DNA from: Citrobacter amalonaticus | Lineage (GTDB): Bacteria > Pseudomonadota > Gammaproteobacteria > Enterobacterales > Enterobacteriaceae | DNA: 64,000 nucleotides | Direction of reading: 5' to 3' | Assembly: GCA_028994555.1 (NCBI GenBank) | Contig: JARDVN010000002.1 | Coordinates: forward strand, 62,001-126,000 | Part shown: positions 1 through 8,988 of the stretch, piece by piece | Layout: each line of letters begins with the position of its first letter | Numbering within the stretch: the stretch's first letter is position 1 | Notes under the pieces: generated by a model | What the model was told of the DNA's origin: nothing | Database searches by the model: none | What the model saw: the letters and a program-made list of their open reading frames with translations, nothing else | Program-made: the position numbers and the translations under genes

Positions 1-1131
1 GCCATCCCCAGCTGATGGGCCAGGTCTTGAGTATCGTCTATCGTACACTCTCAACTCATCTGATCAAAAAAAGCCGGTTACACCAAAGCCTCTGCACAAA
101 CTGGCTCAGTGACTCTTATCCAACGCTTTGGCTCCGCGCTAAATCTCAATGTCCACTACCACATGCTGTTTCTCGATGGTGTCTATGCCGAAGATGACTA
201 TGGCAAGCAACGCTTCCATCGTGTCAAGGCACCCACTTACGATGAGCTGAATACGCTCGCTCACACCCTCAGCCATCGCATCGCTCGCTGCATGGAAAAG
301 CGTGGGATTTTGGAGCGTGATGCCGAGAATACGTGGTTGACACTGGAAGAGGGCGAAGACGATACGCTGACTCAATTACATGGTGCTTCGGTTACGTATC
401 GCATTGCCGTCGGCCCCCAGCAAGGGCGCAAAGTCTTCACCCTGCAAACCTTGCCAGGGCGTGAGGATAAAGCCGACTCAAGCAGTCGAGTAGCCAACCA
501 TGCTGGTTTCTCGCTACACGCCGGTGTGATGGCCGAAGCGCATCAGCGGGATAAGCTTGAGCGCTTGTGTCGCTACATTAGTCGGCCAGCGGTTTCAGAA
601 AAACGTCTGGCATTAACCGCCAATGGGCAGGTGCGTTACGAGCTCAAAACTCCGTACCGCAATGGCACCACCCATGTGATCTTCGAGCCGCTGGACTTCA
701 TCGCCAAACTCGCTGCGTTGGTACCTAAGCCGCGAGTCAACCTCACACGCTTCCACGGCGTCTTTGCACCGAACAGCAAACACCGAGTTCAAGTAACACC
801 CGCCAAGCGGGGCAAGAAGCCCGACAAATCGGAAGGTCTCGATACTAACTGGCGTGACAAGAGTCCTGCAGAGCGCCACCGCGCCATGACCTGGATGCAA
901 CGCCTCAAGCGAGTCTTCAATATTGATATTGAAGTCTGCGAACACTGCGGCGGTCACGTCAAAGTGATTGCCAGCATCGAAGATCCGAAGGTCATTGAGC
1001 AGATTCTCAAGCATCTGAAACAGAAAACAGCCAAGGCGAATGCCGCCAAGCAGCGTGAGCTGCCACCAGAACGAGCGCCGCCACTGACTCCCAGCCTGTT
1101 CGATCCATCACAGAGTCGTCTCTTTGACTGA
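1..1131 (+). CDS. IS91-family transposase, C-terminal part
   Basis: The protein aligns by eye with the ISCR2 transposase: shared blocks are VTLIQRFGSALNLNVH, RYISRPAVSEKRL, PKPRVNLTRFHGVFAPN and the zinc-ribbon-like ENCxHCGG region near the C-terminus. This Y1/HUH-like family moves DNA by rolling-circle replication. The N-terminal third, with the Cys-rich motif seen in the complete copy, lies before the window. The frame is broken at an A7 run (67-73); with six A the frame is open from base 3 to the TGA at 1129-1131. The break looks like a base-calling artefact. Confidence 0.8.
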
Positions 1132-1361
1132 CGACCCCAAATCCAACACTGCTCAACACTGCCAACTTTTAAACGGGGCGGTGGGGCAGTTTGTATCTCT
1201 CGAGCTATCAGGCTAGAGATTTTACCGCCAAATCGAACCTTATTAGAGCGGTTTAGGCTGGACCGGCAGTTAAAATTGGGGCTTGAGCGGTAAACGAGTG
1301 AGGGAATTTCAGGTAAGATACTTCGGATGAGGAGCAAAAAGGTGGTTTATACTTCCTATAC
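1..1361 (+). mobile_element. IS91/ISCR2-like element, 3' part only
   Basis: This is the right part of a rolling-circle IS91-family element related to, but distinct from, the complete ISCR2 at 12194-14038. It holds the C-terminal part of the transposase and runs to an oriIS-like end at 1346-1361 (TTTATACTTCCTATAC), which differs by one base from the ISCR2 end at 14023-14038. The left part lies outside the window. The right end abuts a 5'-truncated IS5-family transposase gene, as expected if the element inserted or excised one-endedly there. Confidence 0.75.
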
Positions 1362-1362
1362 C

Positions 1363-2261
1363 CCTGGATGGACGAACAAGCCATTAAGCAGTGGCATTGC
1401 CTGGTCCACCATGGCCGCCGAGGGAGAGGTTTCCACTACAGTGACACCGCCATTGAGACGGCCCTGATGCTAAAAGGCTTGTTCAAGTTGCCGCTGCGGG
1501 CGCTAGAAGGCTTCATTAACTCGTTGTTCCAACTGATGGCGGTGCCTTTGCAGTCGCCGGACTATAGCTGTATCAGCAAGCGCGCCAAGACCGTCGACAT
1601 CAAGTACCGCCTCCCCAGCCAAGGCCCGGTGGCTCACTTGGTCATTGATGCCACCGGCCTCAAGGTCTATGGCGAAGGCGAATGGAAAATTCGCAAACAC
1701 GGCAAGGAGAAGCGACGAGTGTGGCGCAAGCTCCACTTGGCGGTGGATGCCACAACCCATGCGGTCATCGCTGCCGAAGTCAGCCTGGAGACGGTGGCGG
1801 ATAACGAGGTGTTACCGACGTTGCTCAACCCCTTACGACGCAAGATAAAACAGGTCAGCGCCGATGGTGCGTATGACACCAAGGCCTGTCATGCGCTACT
1901 GAAGAAAAAGGGGGGCGAAAGCCACCATACCGCCGAGAAAAAATGCGGCACCGTGGGAGGAAGGCCATCCCCGCAACGAGGCGGTGACGGCGCTCAAGGC
2001 CGGTGAACTGAAGCAATGGAAGAAAGACTCCGGCTATCACCAGCGCTCGATAGCCGAGACCGCCATGTACCGGTTCAAGCAACTCATCGGGCCAACGCTG
2101 AGCCTGCGGAACTACAACGCCCAGGTGGGCGAAATCCTGGCTGGCGTGAAGGTGATGAACAAGCTGATAGGGCTTGGTATGCCTGTTCGCCAGCCAGTGA
2201 ATTGAGTGGTATCAACGGGTTGGGGAACGGCCATCCAGCGACGGATTTGGTCAACAACGCC
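1363..2261 (+). mobile_element. IS5-family (IS903 group) element, left end missing
   Basis: The right terminal repeat is visible at 2244-2261; read on the minus strand it is GGCGTTGTTGACCAAATC, close to the IS903-type end GGC(T/A)TTGTTGA. The left terminus and the first part of the transposase are gone, replaced by the oriIS end of the IS91-like element. It cannot transpose by itself. Confidence 0.7.
1368..2205 (+). pseudogene. IS5-family DDE transposase, N-terminally truncated
   Basis: The residues from MDEQAIKQWHCLVHHGRRG onwards match the body of IS5/IS903-group transposases, including the DATGLKVYGEGEWK block with the first catalytic Asp, VSADGAYDTKACH with the second, and the Y(2)R(3)E(6)K-like region in QRSIAETAMYRFKQL. 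About 30 N-terminal residues are missing at the junction with the upstream element. A G6 run at 1910-1915 breaks the frame; five G joins both halves. The truncation is real; the frameshift is probably not. Confidence 0.75.
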
Positions 2262-2345
2262 GATAACACCTCGAAATCGGAGTTTATATGGCTTCGTGGG
2301 GGGAGTTATGTGTTTGAGCTTTGTCGCATTAACGCGAATCAGGGG

Positions 2346-2374
2346 TTGACGGCAGAAATGGACTGGAATTACAC
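2346..2374 (+). promoter_or_regulatory. Candidate promoter upstream of armA
   Basis: TTGACG (2346-2351) is followed after 17 nt by TTACAC (2369-2374), a plausible sigma-70 promoter 158 nt before armA. The rest of 2262-2531 shows no gene; it is AT-rich with several homopolymers. Purely motif-based. Confidence 0.35.
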
Positions 2375-2531
2375 TTCTTAGAGTCGGCGTTGCCGGAAAA
2401 TTCTGATTGGATTAGTTGTTCGGGGTGCGAAAACAGTCGTAGTTCGGGGGAAAAACCGAATTTTGACCCGAAACCGCAAAAAACCCGAAATGACAGTTCC
2501 TATCAAATACTTAACTTGTAGGTTCTTTCAA

Positions 2532-3306
2532 ATGGATAAGAATGATGTTGTTAAGAAGATACTTGAATCAAAAAAAGTACGAAAACCTTGATTCAGATAT
2601 TGTTGAAAAGGTTGTTTCCATTTCTGAGAAGAAATATAAATTAAAGGAAGTTGAGAATTATTCTAAAAAGAAATTGCATCAAATATGGGGGTCTTACTAT
2701 TCTGCCTATCCTAATTGGGATAAATTATTAAAAAAGTACAATCAGGGGCAGTTATCAATAGAAGATTTACTAAAGATTCATTCTTCGACGAATGAAAGAG
2801 TCGCAACATTAAATGACTTTTACACTTATGTATTTGGAAATATCAAACATGTCTCATCTATTTTAGATTTTGGTTGTGGCTTCAATCCATTAGCTTTATA
2901 CCAATGGAATGAAAATGAAAAAATAATATATCATGCATACGATATTGATAGAGCTGAGATAGCTTTTTTGAGTAGCATTATTGGGAAGTTAAAGACGACG
3001 ATAAAGTATAGGTTTTTGAATAAAGAGAGTGATGTCTACAAAGGTACTTATGATGTAGTATTCCTTTTAAAGATGCTTCCTGTGCTAAAACAGCAAGATG
3101 TAAATATCTTGGATTTCCTACAGCTTTTTCATACTCAAAACTTTGTAATATCTTTTCCAATAAAGTCTTTATCTGGAAAGGAGAAGGGAATGGAAGAGAA
3201 TTACCAGCTATGGTTTGAATCTTTTACAAAAGGTTGGATAAAAATCCTTGATTCGAAGGTTATAGGGAATGAGTTAGTATATATTACTAGTGGATTTCAG
3301 AAATAA
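2532..3306 (+). CDS. armA: ArmA 16S rRNA (guanine-1405-N7) methyltransferase
   Basis: Methylates G1405 in the decoding site of 16S rRNA and so blocks binding of 4,6-disubstituted 2-deoxystreptamines (gentamicin, amikacin, tobramycin). The product begins MDKNDVVKKILESKKYENL and carries the SAM-binding stretch ILDFGCGFNPLAL, then YHAYDIDRAE. The sequence is recognisable as ArmA throughout. The frame breaks at an A7 run (2570-2576); with A6 the gene gives exactly 257 residues, the known ArmA length. AT-rich composition sets it apart from the neighbouring GC-rich segments. Neighbours match the Tn1548 arrangement (ISEc29, msr(E), mph(E)). Confidence 0.95.
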
Positions 3307-3589
3307 CTCCGCCTCCAAGGCACTCATTTTCTTGGAAAAGTACTAAACTCTGTCCAACGGCTGGAGCCCATTGTGGTGCAGAAAATTCAAATATATATCC
3401 ATTTTCATTCTGGGTTACTTTTACTGGTGTATCCTGACTTCTATAACGGATAGATGCTGTATAGTTATTATTAAGTAATGAAGTTTCGTTTATCAAGTGC
3501 AATTCTGAAACACTTACTATGTTTTTCCAAAGTTTTGGATTATCTTTTCCTTGGACAACATAGAGGATATTTTGAGGAAAAGATAGGTT
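3287..3589 (-). pseudogene. MnmA/TrmU tRNA 2-thiouridylase, C-terminal fragment
   Basis: The open minus-strand stretch encodes a C-terminal domain typical of tRNA-specific 2-thiouridylase: ILYVVQGKDNPKLW, then IRYRSQDTPVKV, FSAPQWAPAVGQSLV and the terminal LGGGVI. The catalytic PP-loop and Cys domains are absent and an in-frame stop lies just upstream (3590-3592). Its 3' end overlaps the last 20 bases of armA tail to tail. Both are AT-rich, so it may be a piece of the chromosome from which armA was captured; that origin is inference. Confidence 0.65.
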
Positions 3590-3646
3590 TCAACTACAGT
3601 TTAGAAGGTTAAAAACAAATGCATGCATGGCTCAAAAGCAATCTAG

Positions 3647-3740
3647 GGAAGGTGCGAATAAGCGGGGAAATTCTTCTCGGCTGACTCAGTCATTTCATTT
3701 TTTCCTGTTTGAGCCGTTTTTTCTCCCGTAAATGCACTGT
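3647..3740. mobile_element. IS5 right-end remnant
   Basis: Begins GGAAGGTGCGAATAAGCGGG, the right terminus of IS5 as I remember it, and continues with IS5-like subterminal sequence before diverging. It is preceded by CTAG (3643-3646), which fits the IS5 target YTAR. No transposase remains. The right boundary is approximate. Confidence 0.6.
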
Positions 3741-3787
3741 ATACCGATATGGGCAGGGCGAAGCGCTAAAGTACAACAATCTTATTG

Positions 3788-3915
3788 TTAGCTATTGTCT
3801 TGGCGTTCCAGAAAATCTTTAAACTCAATAGTATAAAGCCGTAACAGCACCATGGTTAACGCAAAAATAATTGGCCCATAAATCAAACCAATTAAACCAA
3901 AGAGTTGCAAACCAC
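3788..3915 (-). pseudogene. AI-2E/PerM-family transporter, C-terminal fragment
   Basis: Encodes the last ~42 residues of a membrane protein: GDTSGGLQLFGLIGLIYGPIIF resembles the final transmembrane hairpin and glycine-rich motif of the AI-2E (DUF20/PerM) transporter family. It is cut exactly at the left end of ISEc29 (3916). Family assignment rests on a short segment. Confidence 0.45.
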
Positions 3916-5240
3916 CTGAGGTATCCCCAGAAATTCTGTAGTTAAAATAAAATGTTAGTTGATTGGGGAACATTCATGGCGGTTCCTGATCTGATCATTC
4001 GCCAAAACTCCCACACCGCGGATGCTCACCATGAATGTAAAAGCTATGCTCGCTGATTTCCTCACCTTTGTCACGCCAAAATCAATGCATAAAGCCCGAT
4101 TTTCGGTTTTGCTAGATGCGGTAACCGCCCTGGCAAAGGATGCGTGTTGCACCGTTACTGCGATTGGCCGGGCGATGCCTGGCTCTTCAGATAAGGTCAG
4201 TATCAAACGGGCAGATCGTCTACTCAATAATCCTAACCTGCAACGAGAGCTGCCATTGATTTATGCTGCGCTGACGGCTTCTATTGTTGGCCATAAAACT
4301 AAGCCGATGATTTTGGTTGACTGGAGCAATGCCGATACTGCCAAGCGACACTTTATCCTGCGTGCCAGCATTGCCGCTGACGGTAGAGCGTTGACTCTGC
4401 TACAGAAGATTGCCGCCGCAGAAGATTATACCTGCCCACACCTACACGGGGCGTTTTTAAAGCAGCTTAAAGCCATGCTACCCAAGGACTGTAAGCCCGT
4501 AATTGTCACTGACGCGGGGTTTAAAGTTCCATGGCTGAAACAAGTGCGTAAGCTGGGATGGCATTATGTAGCTAGAGTTCGAGGCAATGTGAAGCTTAAA
4601 TTGGCAGAGCAGGACAAGTTTATCAGTGTTAATCAGCTTTATCGGCAAGCGAAGAAGGATCCAAAAAGTGTAGGAAAAATCATGCTTGCCCAAACACAAC
4701 ACTATGAAACGCAGGCCGTCCTGGTTGGCAAAGGTTATAAGCTATTGAAACGCGATAAAAATAAGACGTATAAGGAACCATGGTTGTTGGTGTCATCCTT
4801 AGCTGACTGCCATGGGTATGCGGATAAAATTGCTAAGTGCTACAGTAGCCGAATGCAAATTGAAGAAAGCTTCCGTGATCAGAAAAGTCACCGCTATGGC
4901 CTGGGTAGCGATTTGCATGGTACCAAGAAGAAATCTCGCTTAGAGATACTGCTACTACTGGCCGCATTGGTTAATTGGTTTCATTACCTGCTAGGTAGCG
5001 CAGCGGAGAAAGCGGGTTTGCACCTGCGTTATCAAGCTAACACCGTTAAAAATAGGCGGGTATTGGCCCTGAATTTCCTTGGGATATTACTTTGCAAAGA
5101 ACCCAAACAGCGAATACGCAGGCAATATTATCAGCAGGGACTTAAACAAATACTACAGTGGGTGGTTCAGTGGGACTGGGCAGTAATCAAACAGGCTGAT
5201 AGCTGATTGTATGAATGGAAATTTTGTGGGGATCCCTCAG
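3916..5240 (+). mobile_element. ISEc29 (IS4 family, IS10 group)
   Basis: Left terminus CTGAGGTATCCCCAGAAATT (3916) and, inverted, right terminus CTGAGGGATCCCCACAAAAT (ending 5240) bound 1325 bp, the size I associate with ISEc29. The flanking 9-mers (GCAAACCAC and GTTGTCTAG) do not match, so there is no target duplication: the element has lost one original neighbour through deletion or recombination. It separates armA from msr(E)-mph(E), as in Tn1548. Confidence 0.8.
4022..5206 (+). CDS. ISEc29 transposase
   Basis: A 394-residue DDE transposase of the IS4 family. ILVDWSNAD and VIVTDAGFK contain the two conserved Asp positions and MQIEESFRDQKSHRYGL holds the Y-(2)-R-(3)-E-(6)-K signature with the catalytic Glu. 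It is intact and fills the element. A start at 4031 (MNVKAM) is also possible. Confidence 0.85.
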   Translation: MLTMNVKAMLADFLTFVTPKSMHKARFSVLLDAVTALAKDACCTVTAIGRAMPGSSDKVSIKRADRLLNNPNLQRELPLIYAALTASIVGHKTKPMILVDWSNADTAKRHFILRASIAADGRALTLLQKIAAAEDYTCPHLHGAFLKQLKAMLPKDCKPVIVTDAGFKVPWLKQVRKLGWHYVARVRGNVKLKLAEQDKFISVNQLYRQAKKDPKSVGKIMLAQTQHYETQAVLVGKGYKLLKRDKNKTYKEPWLLVSSLADCHGYADKIAKCYSSRMQIEESFRDQKSHRYGLGSDLHGTKKKSRLEILLLLAALVNWFHYLLGSAAEKAGLHLRYQANTVKNRRVLALNFLGILLCKEPKQRIRRQYYQQGLKQILQWVVQWDWAVIKQADS

Positions 5241-5305
5241 GTTGTCTAGACTTCTTTTAACAGTAAAGTTATCATAAAACTGAATTTTATTTTTTAGGTA
5301 AGTTT

Positions 5306-5329
5306 ATGCATTCTATCCGCATTCGTTAA
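5306..5329 (+). CDS. Leader peptide MHSIRIR upstream of msr(E)
   Basis: A seven-codon ORF with an upstream AGGTAAG ribosome site. Its last three residues, Arg-Ile-Arg, form the Arg/Lys-X-Arg/Lys motif at which macrolide-bound ribosomes are known to stall in other resistance leaders (e.g. the RLR of ErmDL and of the mef/msr(D) leader). The coding bases lie in the 5' arm of a long hairpin (5315-5337 with 5377-5403). Function is inferred. Confidence 0.65.
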   Translation: MHSIRIR

Positions 5330-5515
5330 GACACAACTATTTGCATAGTGACACTATTTTATAATGGTGGGCTTTTGTTGTGTCTTTAAGAATATATGCG
5401 GATATATAAAGTAAAAGTATGCTTAATTTATAAGTATGCTTTTAGTGCATAGTTTCCAGTTATAACTTAATTGACTAGCTATTTGTCCACCCTGTGGATG
5501 AATAGCTTTTTTTTT
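5315..5515 (+). promoter_or_regulatory. Putative macrolide-responsive transcription attenuator of msr(E)-mph(E)
   Basis: Two structures follow the leader peptide. The arms ATCCGCAT..TTAAGACACAAC (5315-5337) and GTTGTGTCTTTAAG..ATGCGGAT (5377-5403) are largely complementary. Then an intrinsic terminator is formed by AGCTATTTGTCCAC and GTGGATGAATAGCT (5477-5506) with nine T (5507-5515), 90 nt before msr(E). A ribosome stalled on the leader would break the first stem, which could prevent formation of the terminator. The remaining 5516-5604 carries the msr(E) ribosome site. Confidence 0.6.
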
Positions 5516-5604
5516 GGGAGGACACTGTGATGCTAGCTTTTGTTTTCACCTAAATCCTGTTTGCTGCATAAAAAATTTCAAGAGCTAAACAGGAGTAAAT
5601 AAAA

Positions 5605-7080
5605 ATGAGTTTAATTATTAAAGCGAGAAACATACGCTTGGATTATGCTGGGCGTGATGTTTTGGATATTGATGAATTGGAAATTCACTCTTATGACCGT
5701 ATTGGTCTTGTGGGTGATAACGGAGCAGGAAAGAGTAGTTTACTCAAAGTACTTAATGGCGAAATTGTTTTAGCCGAAGCGACATTACAGCGTTTTGGTG
5801 ATTTTGCACATATCAGCCAACTGGGCGGAATCGAAATAGAAACGGTCGAAGACCGGGCAATGTTATCTCGCCTTGGTGTTTCCAATGTACAAAACGACAC
5901 AATGAGTGGCGGAGAGGAAACTCGTGCAAAAATTGCTGCCGCATTTTCCCAACAAGTACATGGCATTCTAGCGGATGAACCAACCAGCCACCTTGATCTC
6001 AATGGAATAGATCTACTTATTGGTCAACTTAAAGCATTTGATGGAGCATTACTTGTTATCAGTCATGACCGATATTTTCTTGATATGGTTGTAGACAAGA
6101 TATGGGAGTTAAAAGACGGTAAAATTACGGAATATTGGGGTGGTTACTCGGATTACTTGCGTCAAAAAGAAGAAGAGCGACAACACCAAGCCGTAGAATA
6201 TGAGCTGATGATGAAGGAACGGGAGCGATTAGAATCTGCTGTGCAAGAAAAACGCCAGCAAGCTAATCGATTAGACAATAAGAAAAAAGGAGAAAAATCC
6301 AAAAACTCTACCGAAAGTGCTGGACGACTTGGGCATGCAAAAATGACTGGCACCAAGCAAAGAAAACTGTATCAGGCAGCTAAGAGTATGGAAAAGCGTT
6401 TGGCTGCATTAGAAGATATTCAAGCACCAGAGCATTTGCGTTCTATTCGTTTTCGTCAAAGTTCAGCCCTAGAACTGCACAATAAGTTCCCGATTACGGC
6501 AGATGGTCTGAGCTTAAAATTTGGTAGCCGTACTATCTTTGATGACGCTAACTTTATAATACCGCTTGGCGCTAAAGTCGCTATAACTGGATCGAATGGA
6601 ACAGGGAAAACGTCCTTGTTAAAAATGATATCAGAACGTGCTGATGGATTAACCATATCTCCAAAAGCTGAAATTGGCTACTTTACACAAACAGGATATA
6701 AATTTAACACGCATAAATCTGTGCTCTCCTTTATGCAGGAAGAGTGCGAGTACACAGTTGCGGAAATTCGTGCAGTATTGGCTTCAATGGGGATCGGAGC
6801 GAATGATATTCAAAAAAACTTATCCGACTTATCGGGAGGTGAAATCATCAAACTGCTTTTATCCAAAATGCTTTTAGGAAAATATAATATTTTGCTTATG
6901 GATGAACCAGGAAACTATCTTGACCTAAAAAGTATTGCCGCATTAGAAACAATGATGAAGTCCTATGCAGGAACTATTATCTTCGTATCTCATGACAAGC
7001 AATTGGTCGATAATATTGCTGACATTATCTACGAGATCAAAGACCACAAAATCATCAAGACTTTTGAGAGAGATTGTTAA
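5605..7080 (+). CDS. msr(E): Msr(E) ABC-F ribosomal protection protein
   Basis: A 491-residue ABC-F protein with two ATP-binding cassettes and no membrane segments. Walker [10 protein letters not shown] and signature MSGGEETR followed by ADEPTSHLD occur in the first half; [17 protein letters not shown] and MDEPGNYLD in the second, joined by a charged coiled-coil linker (KEEERQHQ...KKKGEKSKN). ABC-F proteins of this type displace macrolides and streptogramin B from the ribosome. It is followed by mph(E) 55 nt later, one operon behind the attenuator. Confidence 0.95.
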   Translation: MSLIIKARNIRLDYAGRDVLDIDELEIHSYDRIGLVGDNGAGKSSLLKVLNGEIVLAEATLQRFGDFAHISQLGGIEIETVEDRAMLSRLGVSNVQNDTMSGGEETRAKIAAAFSQQVHGILADEPTSHLDLNGIDLLIGQLKAFDGALLVISHDRYFLDMVVDKIWELKDGKITEYWGGYSDYLRQKEEERQHQAVEYELMMKERERLESAVQEKRQQANRLDNKKKGEKSKNSTESAGRLGHAKMTGTKQRKLYQAAKSMEKRLAALEDIQAPEHLRSIRFRQSSALELHNKFPITADGLSLKFGSRTIFDDANFIIPLGAKVAITGSNGTGKTSLLKMISERADGLTISPKAEIGYFTQTGYKFNTHKSVLSFMQEECEYTVAEIRAVLASMGIGANDIQKNLSDLSGGEIIKLLLSKMLLGKYNILLMDEPGNYLDLKSIAALETMMKSYAGTIIFVSHDKQLVDNIADIIYEIKDHKIIKTFERDC

Positions 7081-7135
7081 TGATAGCCAATCTAATCCGA
7101 ACATTAATTATTGAACTCTTTAAAGGAAATTAAAA

Positions 7136-8021
7136 ATGACAATTCAAGATATTCAATCACTTGCTGAAGCACACGGCTTGTTGCTTACGGACAAAATGAA
7201 TTTCAATGAAATGGGCATTGATTTTAAGGTCGTTTTTGCTCTTGATACAAAGGGGCAACAATGGTTGCTGCGTATTCCTCGTCGTGATGGCATGAGGGAA
7301 CAAATCAAGAAAGAAAAACGCATTTTAGAATTGGTAAAAAAAACATCTTTCTGTAGAGGTTCCTGATTGGAGAATTTCATCTACAGAATTAGTGGCTTAT
7401 CCCATACTTAAAGATAATCCTGTTTTAAATTTGGATGCTGAAACCTATGAAATAATTTGGAATATGGACAAAGATAGCCCGAAATACATAACATCTTTGG
7501 CAAAAACCTTATTTGAAATCCATAGTATTCCTGAAAAAGAAGTTCGGGAAAATGATTTGAAAATTATGAAACCTTCAGATTTAAGACCTGAAATAGCAAA
7601 CAATTTGCAGTTAGTAAAATCTGAAATTGGTATAAGTGAGCAATTGGAAACCCGCTACAGAAAATGGTTGGATAATGATGTTCTATGGGCAGATTTCACC
7701 CAATTTATACATGGCGATTTATATGCTGGGCATGTACTAGCTTCAAAGGATGGAGCTGTTTCAGGCGTTATTGATTGGTCAACAGCCCATATAGATGACC
7801 CAGCGATTGATTTTGCTGGGCATGTAACTTTGTTTGGAGAAGAAAGCCTCAAAACTCTAATCATCGAGTATGAAAAACTAGGGGGTAAAGTTTGGAATAA
7901 ACTATATGAACAGACTTTAGAAAGAGCAGCGGCCTCTCCTTTGATGTATGGTTTATTTGCCTTAGAAACTCAAAATGAAAGCCTTATCGTTGGAGCAAAA
8001 GCTCAGTTGGGAGTTATATAA
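7136..8021 (+). CDS. mph(E): Mph(E) macrolide 2'-phosphotransferase
   Basis: Inactivates 14- and 15-membered macrolides by GTP-dependent phosphorylation. The kinase signature IHGDLYAGHVL (catalytic Asp) and the downstream VIDWSTAHIDDPAIDFA (metal-binding Asp) are present. An A8 run at 7336-7343 breaks the frame; with A7 the protein is exactly 294 residues, the known length. It has a good AAAGGA ribosome site and shares the msr(E) transcript. Confidence 0.93.
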
Positions 8022-8099
8022 TTTAAAAATATGATTGCTGAGAACTGCCTTGTTTTGAAACTTGGTTGGCTTTAATTAGTTTTTAGTATTCTTTATAGA

Positions 8100-8123
8100 A
8101 AATGCCTCGATCAAGGGGCATTT
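8100..8123 (+). terminator. Hairpin after mph(E)
   Basis: AAATGCC (8100-8106) pairs with GGCATTT (8117-8123), 79 nt after the mph(E) stop. The T tract is short. Confidence 0.45.
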
Positions 8124-8132
8124 CTAACAATC

Positions 8133-8160
8133 ATTTAACATAAAATTTCTTATACGAAAT
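8133..8160. other. pdif-type XerC/XerD recombination site
   Basis: Two 11-bp arms, ATTTAACATAA (8133-8143, XerD side) and TTATACGAAAT (8150-8160, XerC side), flank a 6-bp spacer AATTTC. On the minus strand the arms read ATTTCGTATAA and TTATGTTAAAT, the consensus of Acinetobacter plasmid p-dif sites. msr(E)-mph(E) is known as a dif module in Acinetobacter plasmids. The partner site expected upstream of msr(E) is not visible and was probably lost at the ISEc29 side. Confidence 0.8.
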
Positions 8161-8197
8161 GCTTGATATTTCTCTTTAAATATCATTATATTAACGT

Positions 8198-8235
8198 AAG
8201 CCGTTCTGGAGTATAGGGCACCAGAACGGCTTTTT
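8198..8235 (+). terminator. Intrinsic terminator
   Basis: AAGCCGTTCTGG (8199-8210) and CCAGAACGGCTT (8221-8232) form a strong stem followed by T residues. No gene is seen in 8236-8379. Confidence 0.65.
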
Positions 8236-8379
8236 ATTGATTATTCATGTTCCACGATCACTAATTGAGCGATGTTCCACGGTTTTATTCAGTTTTAATA
8301 AACATCATCCGGTTTTTTGAGGAGTCATTATTTCAAGTGCTTGCACTGAAATTGGCTCTTCAAAAAACTGGAGTCTTGG

Positions 8380-8922
8380 CTAACCATATGGAAGGAAAAA
8401 GCGGCTTAGGAAGCCTCTCTTCTTCTGTTCTGGTTCAACATGCTCCGGGATAGGAATACGCTTATTGTCTTGCTGAGGAGTAGTCAATTCGTCATAGTTC
8501 GTTGCTAGTTCCGACCGAGGATCCGTTGCTATATCCTGTTTAAAGCTCTGATCGGTAAAGGTAGTCATATTGGCTTTTGGTGCTTCTAGTAAGCGCTGCA
8601 TAGCTTCAATCTGTTCTTGATAAAACGATTCACGTTCTAAAGATTGATTTTCTCTCTGTATTGCCTGATTTAATTGTTTTTCCAGTATGTCAACTTGACG
8701 TTTTAGTAAGTCAACTTCTGTCAAGTTTTGACTGTTAATTGATTGACTTTGATTGACTGTATCCTCTTTTTTTTGTGGTTCCCCAAAAACTCTTAGGGCC
8801 TCTGAAAAGTCAATTAATCCATCAGATCCTTTAGATAAATTTCCTTTGTTTATATGTGCATATATGGCTTGTCTTGAATATCCATAAAGCTTAGCTAACT
8901 CTGAAACTGACAGTTTTTTCAT
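8380..8922 (-). CDS. Plasmid replication-associated DNA-binding protein (Acinetobacter type)
   Basis: 180 residues: an N-terminal helix-turn-helix (MKKLSVSELAKLYGYSRQAI), a central Gln/Glu-rich coiled coil (LLKRQVDILEKQLNQAIQRE) and a basic C-terminus. Genes of this type sit directly downstream of repAci-type rep genes in small Acinetobacter plasmids. Its exact role is unknown. It is intact but its rep partner is truncated, so it is probably a passenger remnant. Confidence 0.6.
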   Translation of the reverse strand: MKKLSVSELAKLYGYSRQAIYAHINKGNLSKGSDGLIDFSEALRVFGEPQKKEDTVNQSQSINSQNLTEVDLLKRQVDILEKQLNQAIQRENQSLERESFYQEQIEAMQRLLEAPKANMTTFTDQSFKQDIATDPRSELATNYDELTTPQQDNKRIPIPEHVEPEQKKRGFLSRFFLPYG

Positions 8923-8988
8923 TATGTAAACCAGTTTTCAACTTGTGTTAATACCTGACTGTTAACTTAACAATTTCAATTAACAATG

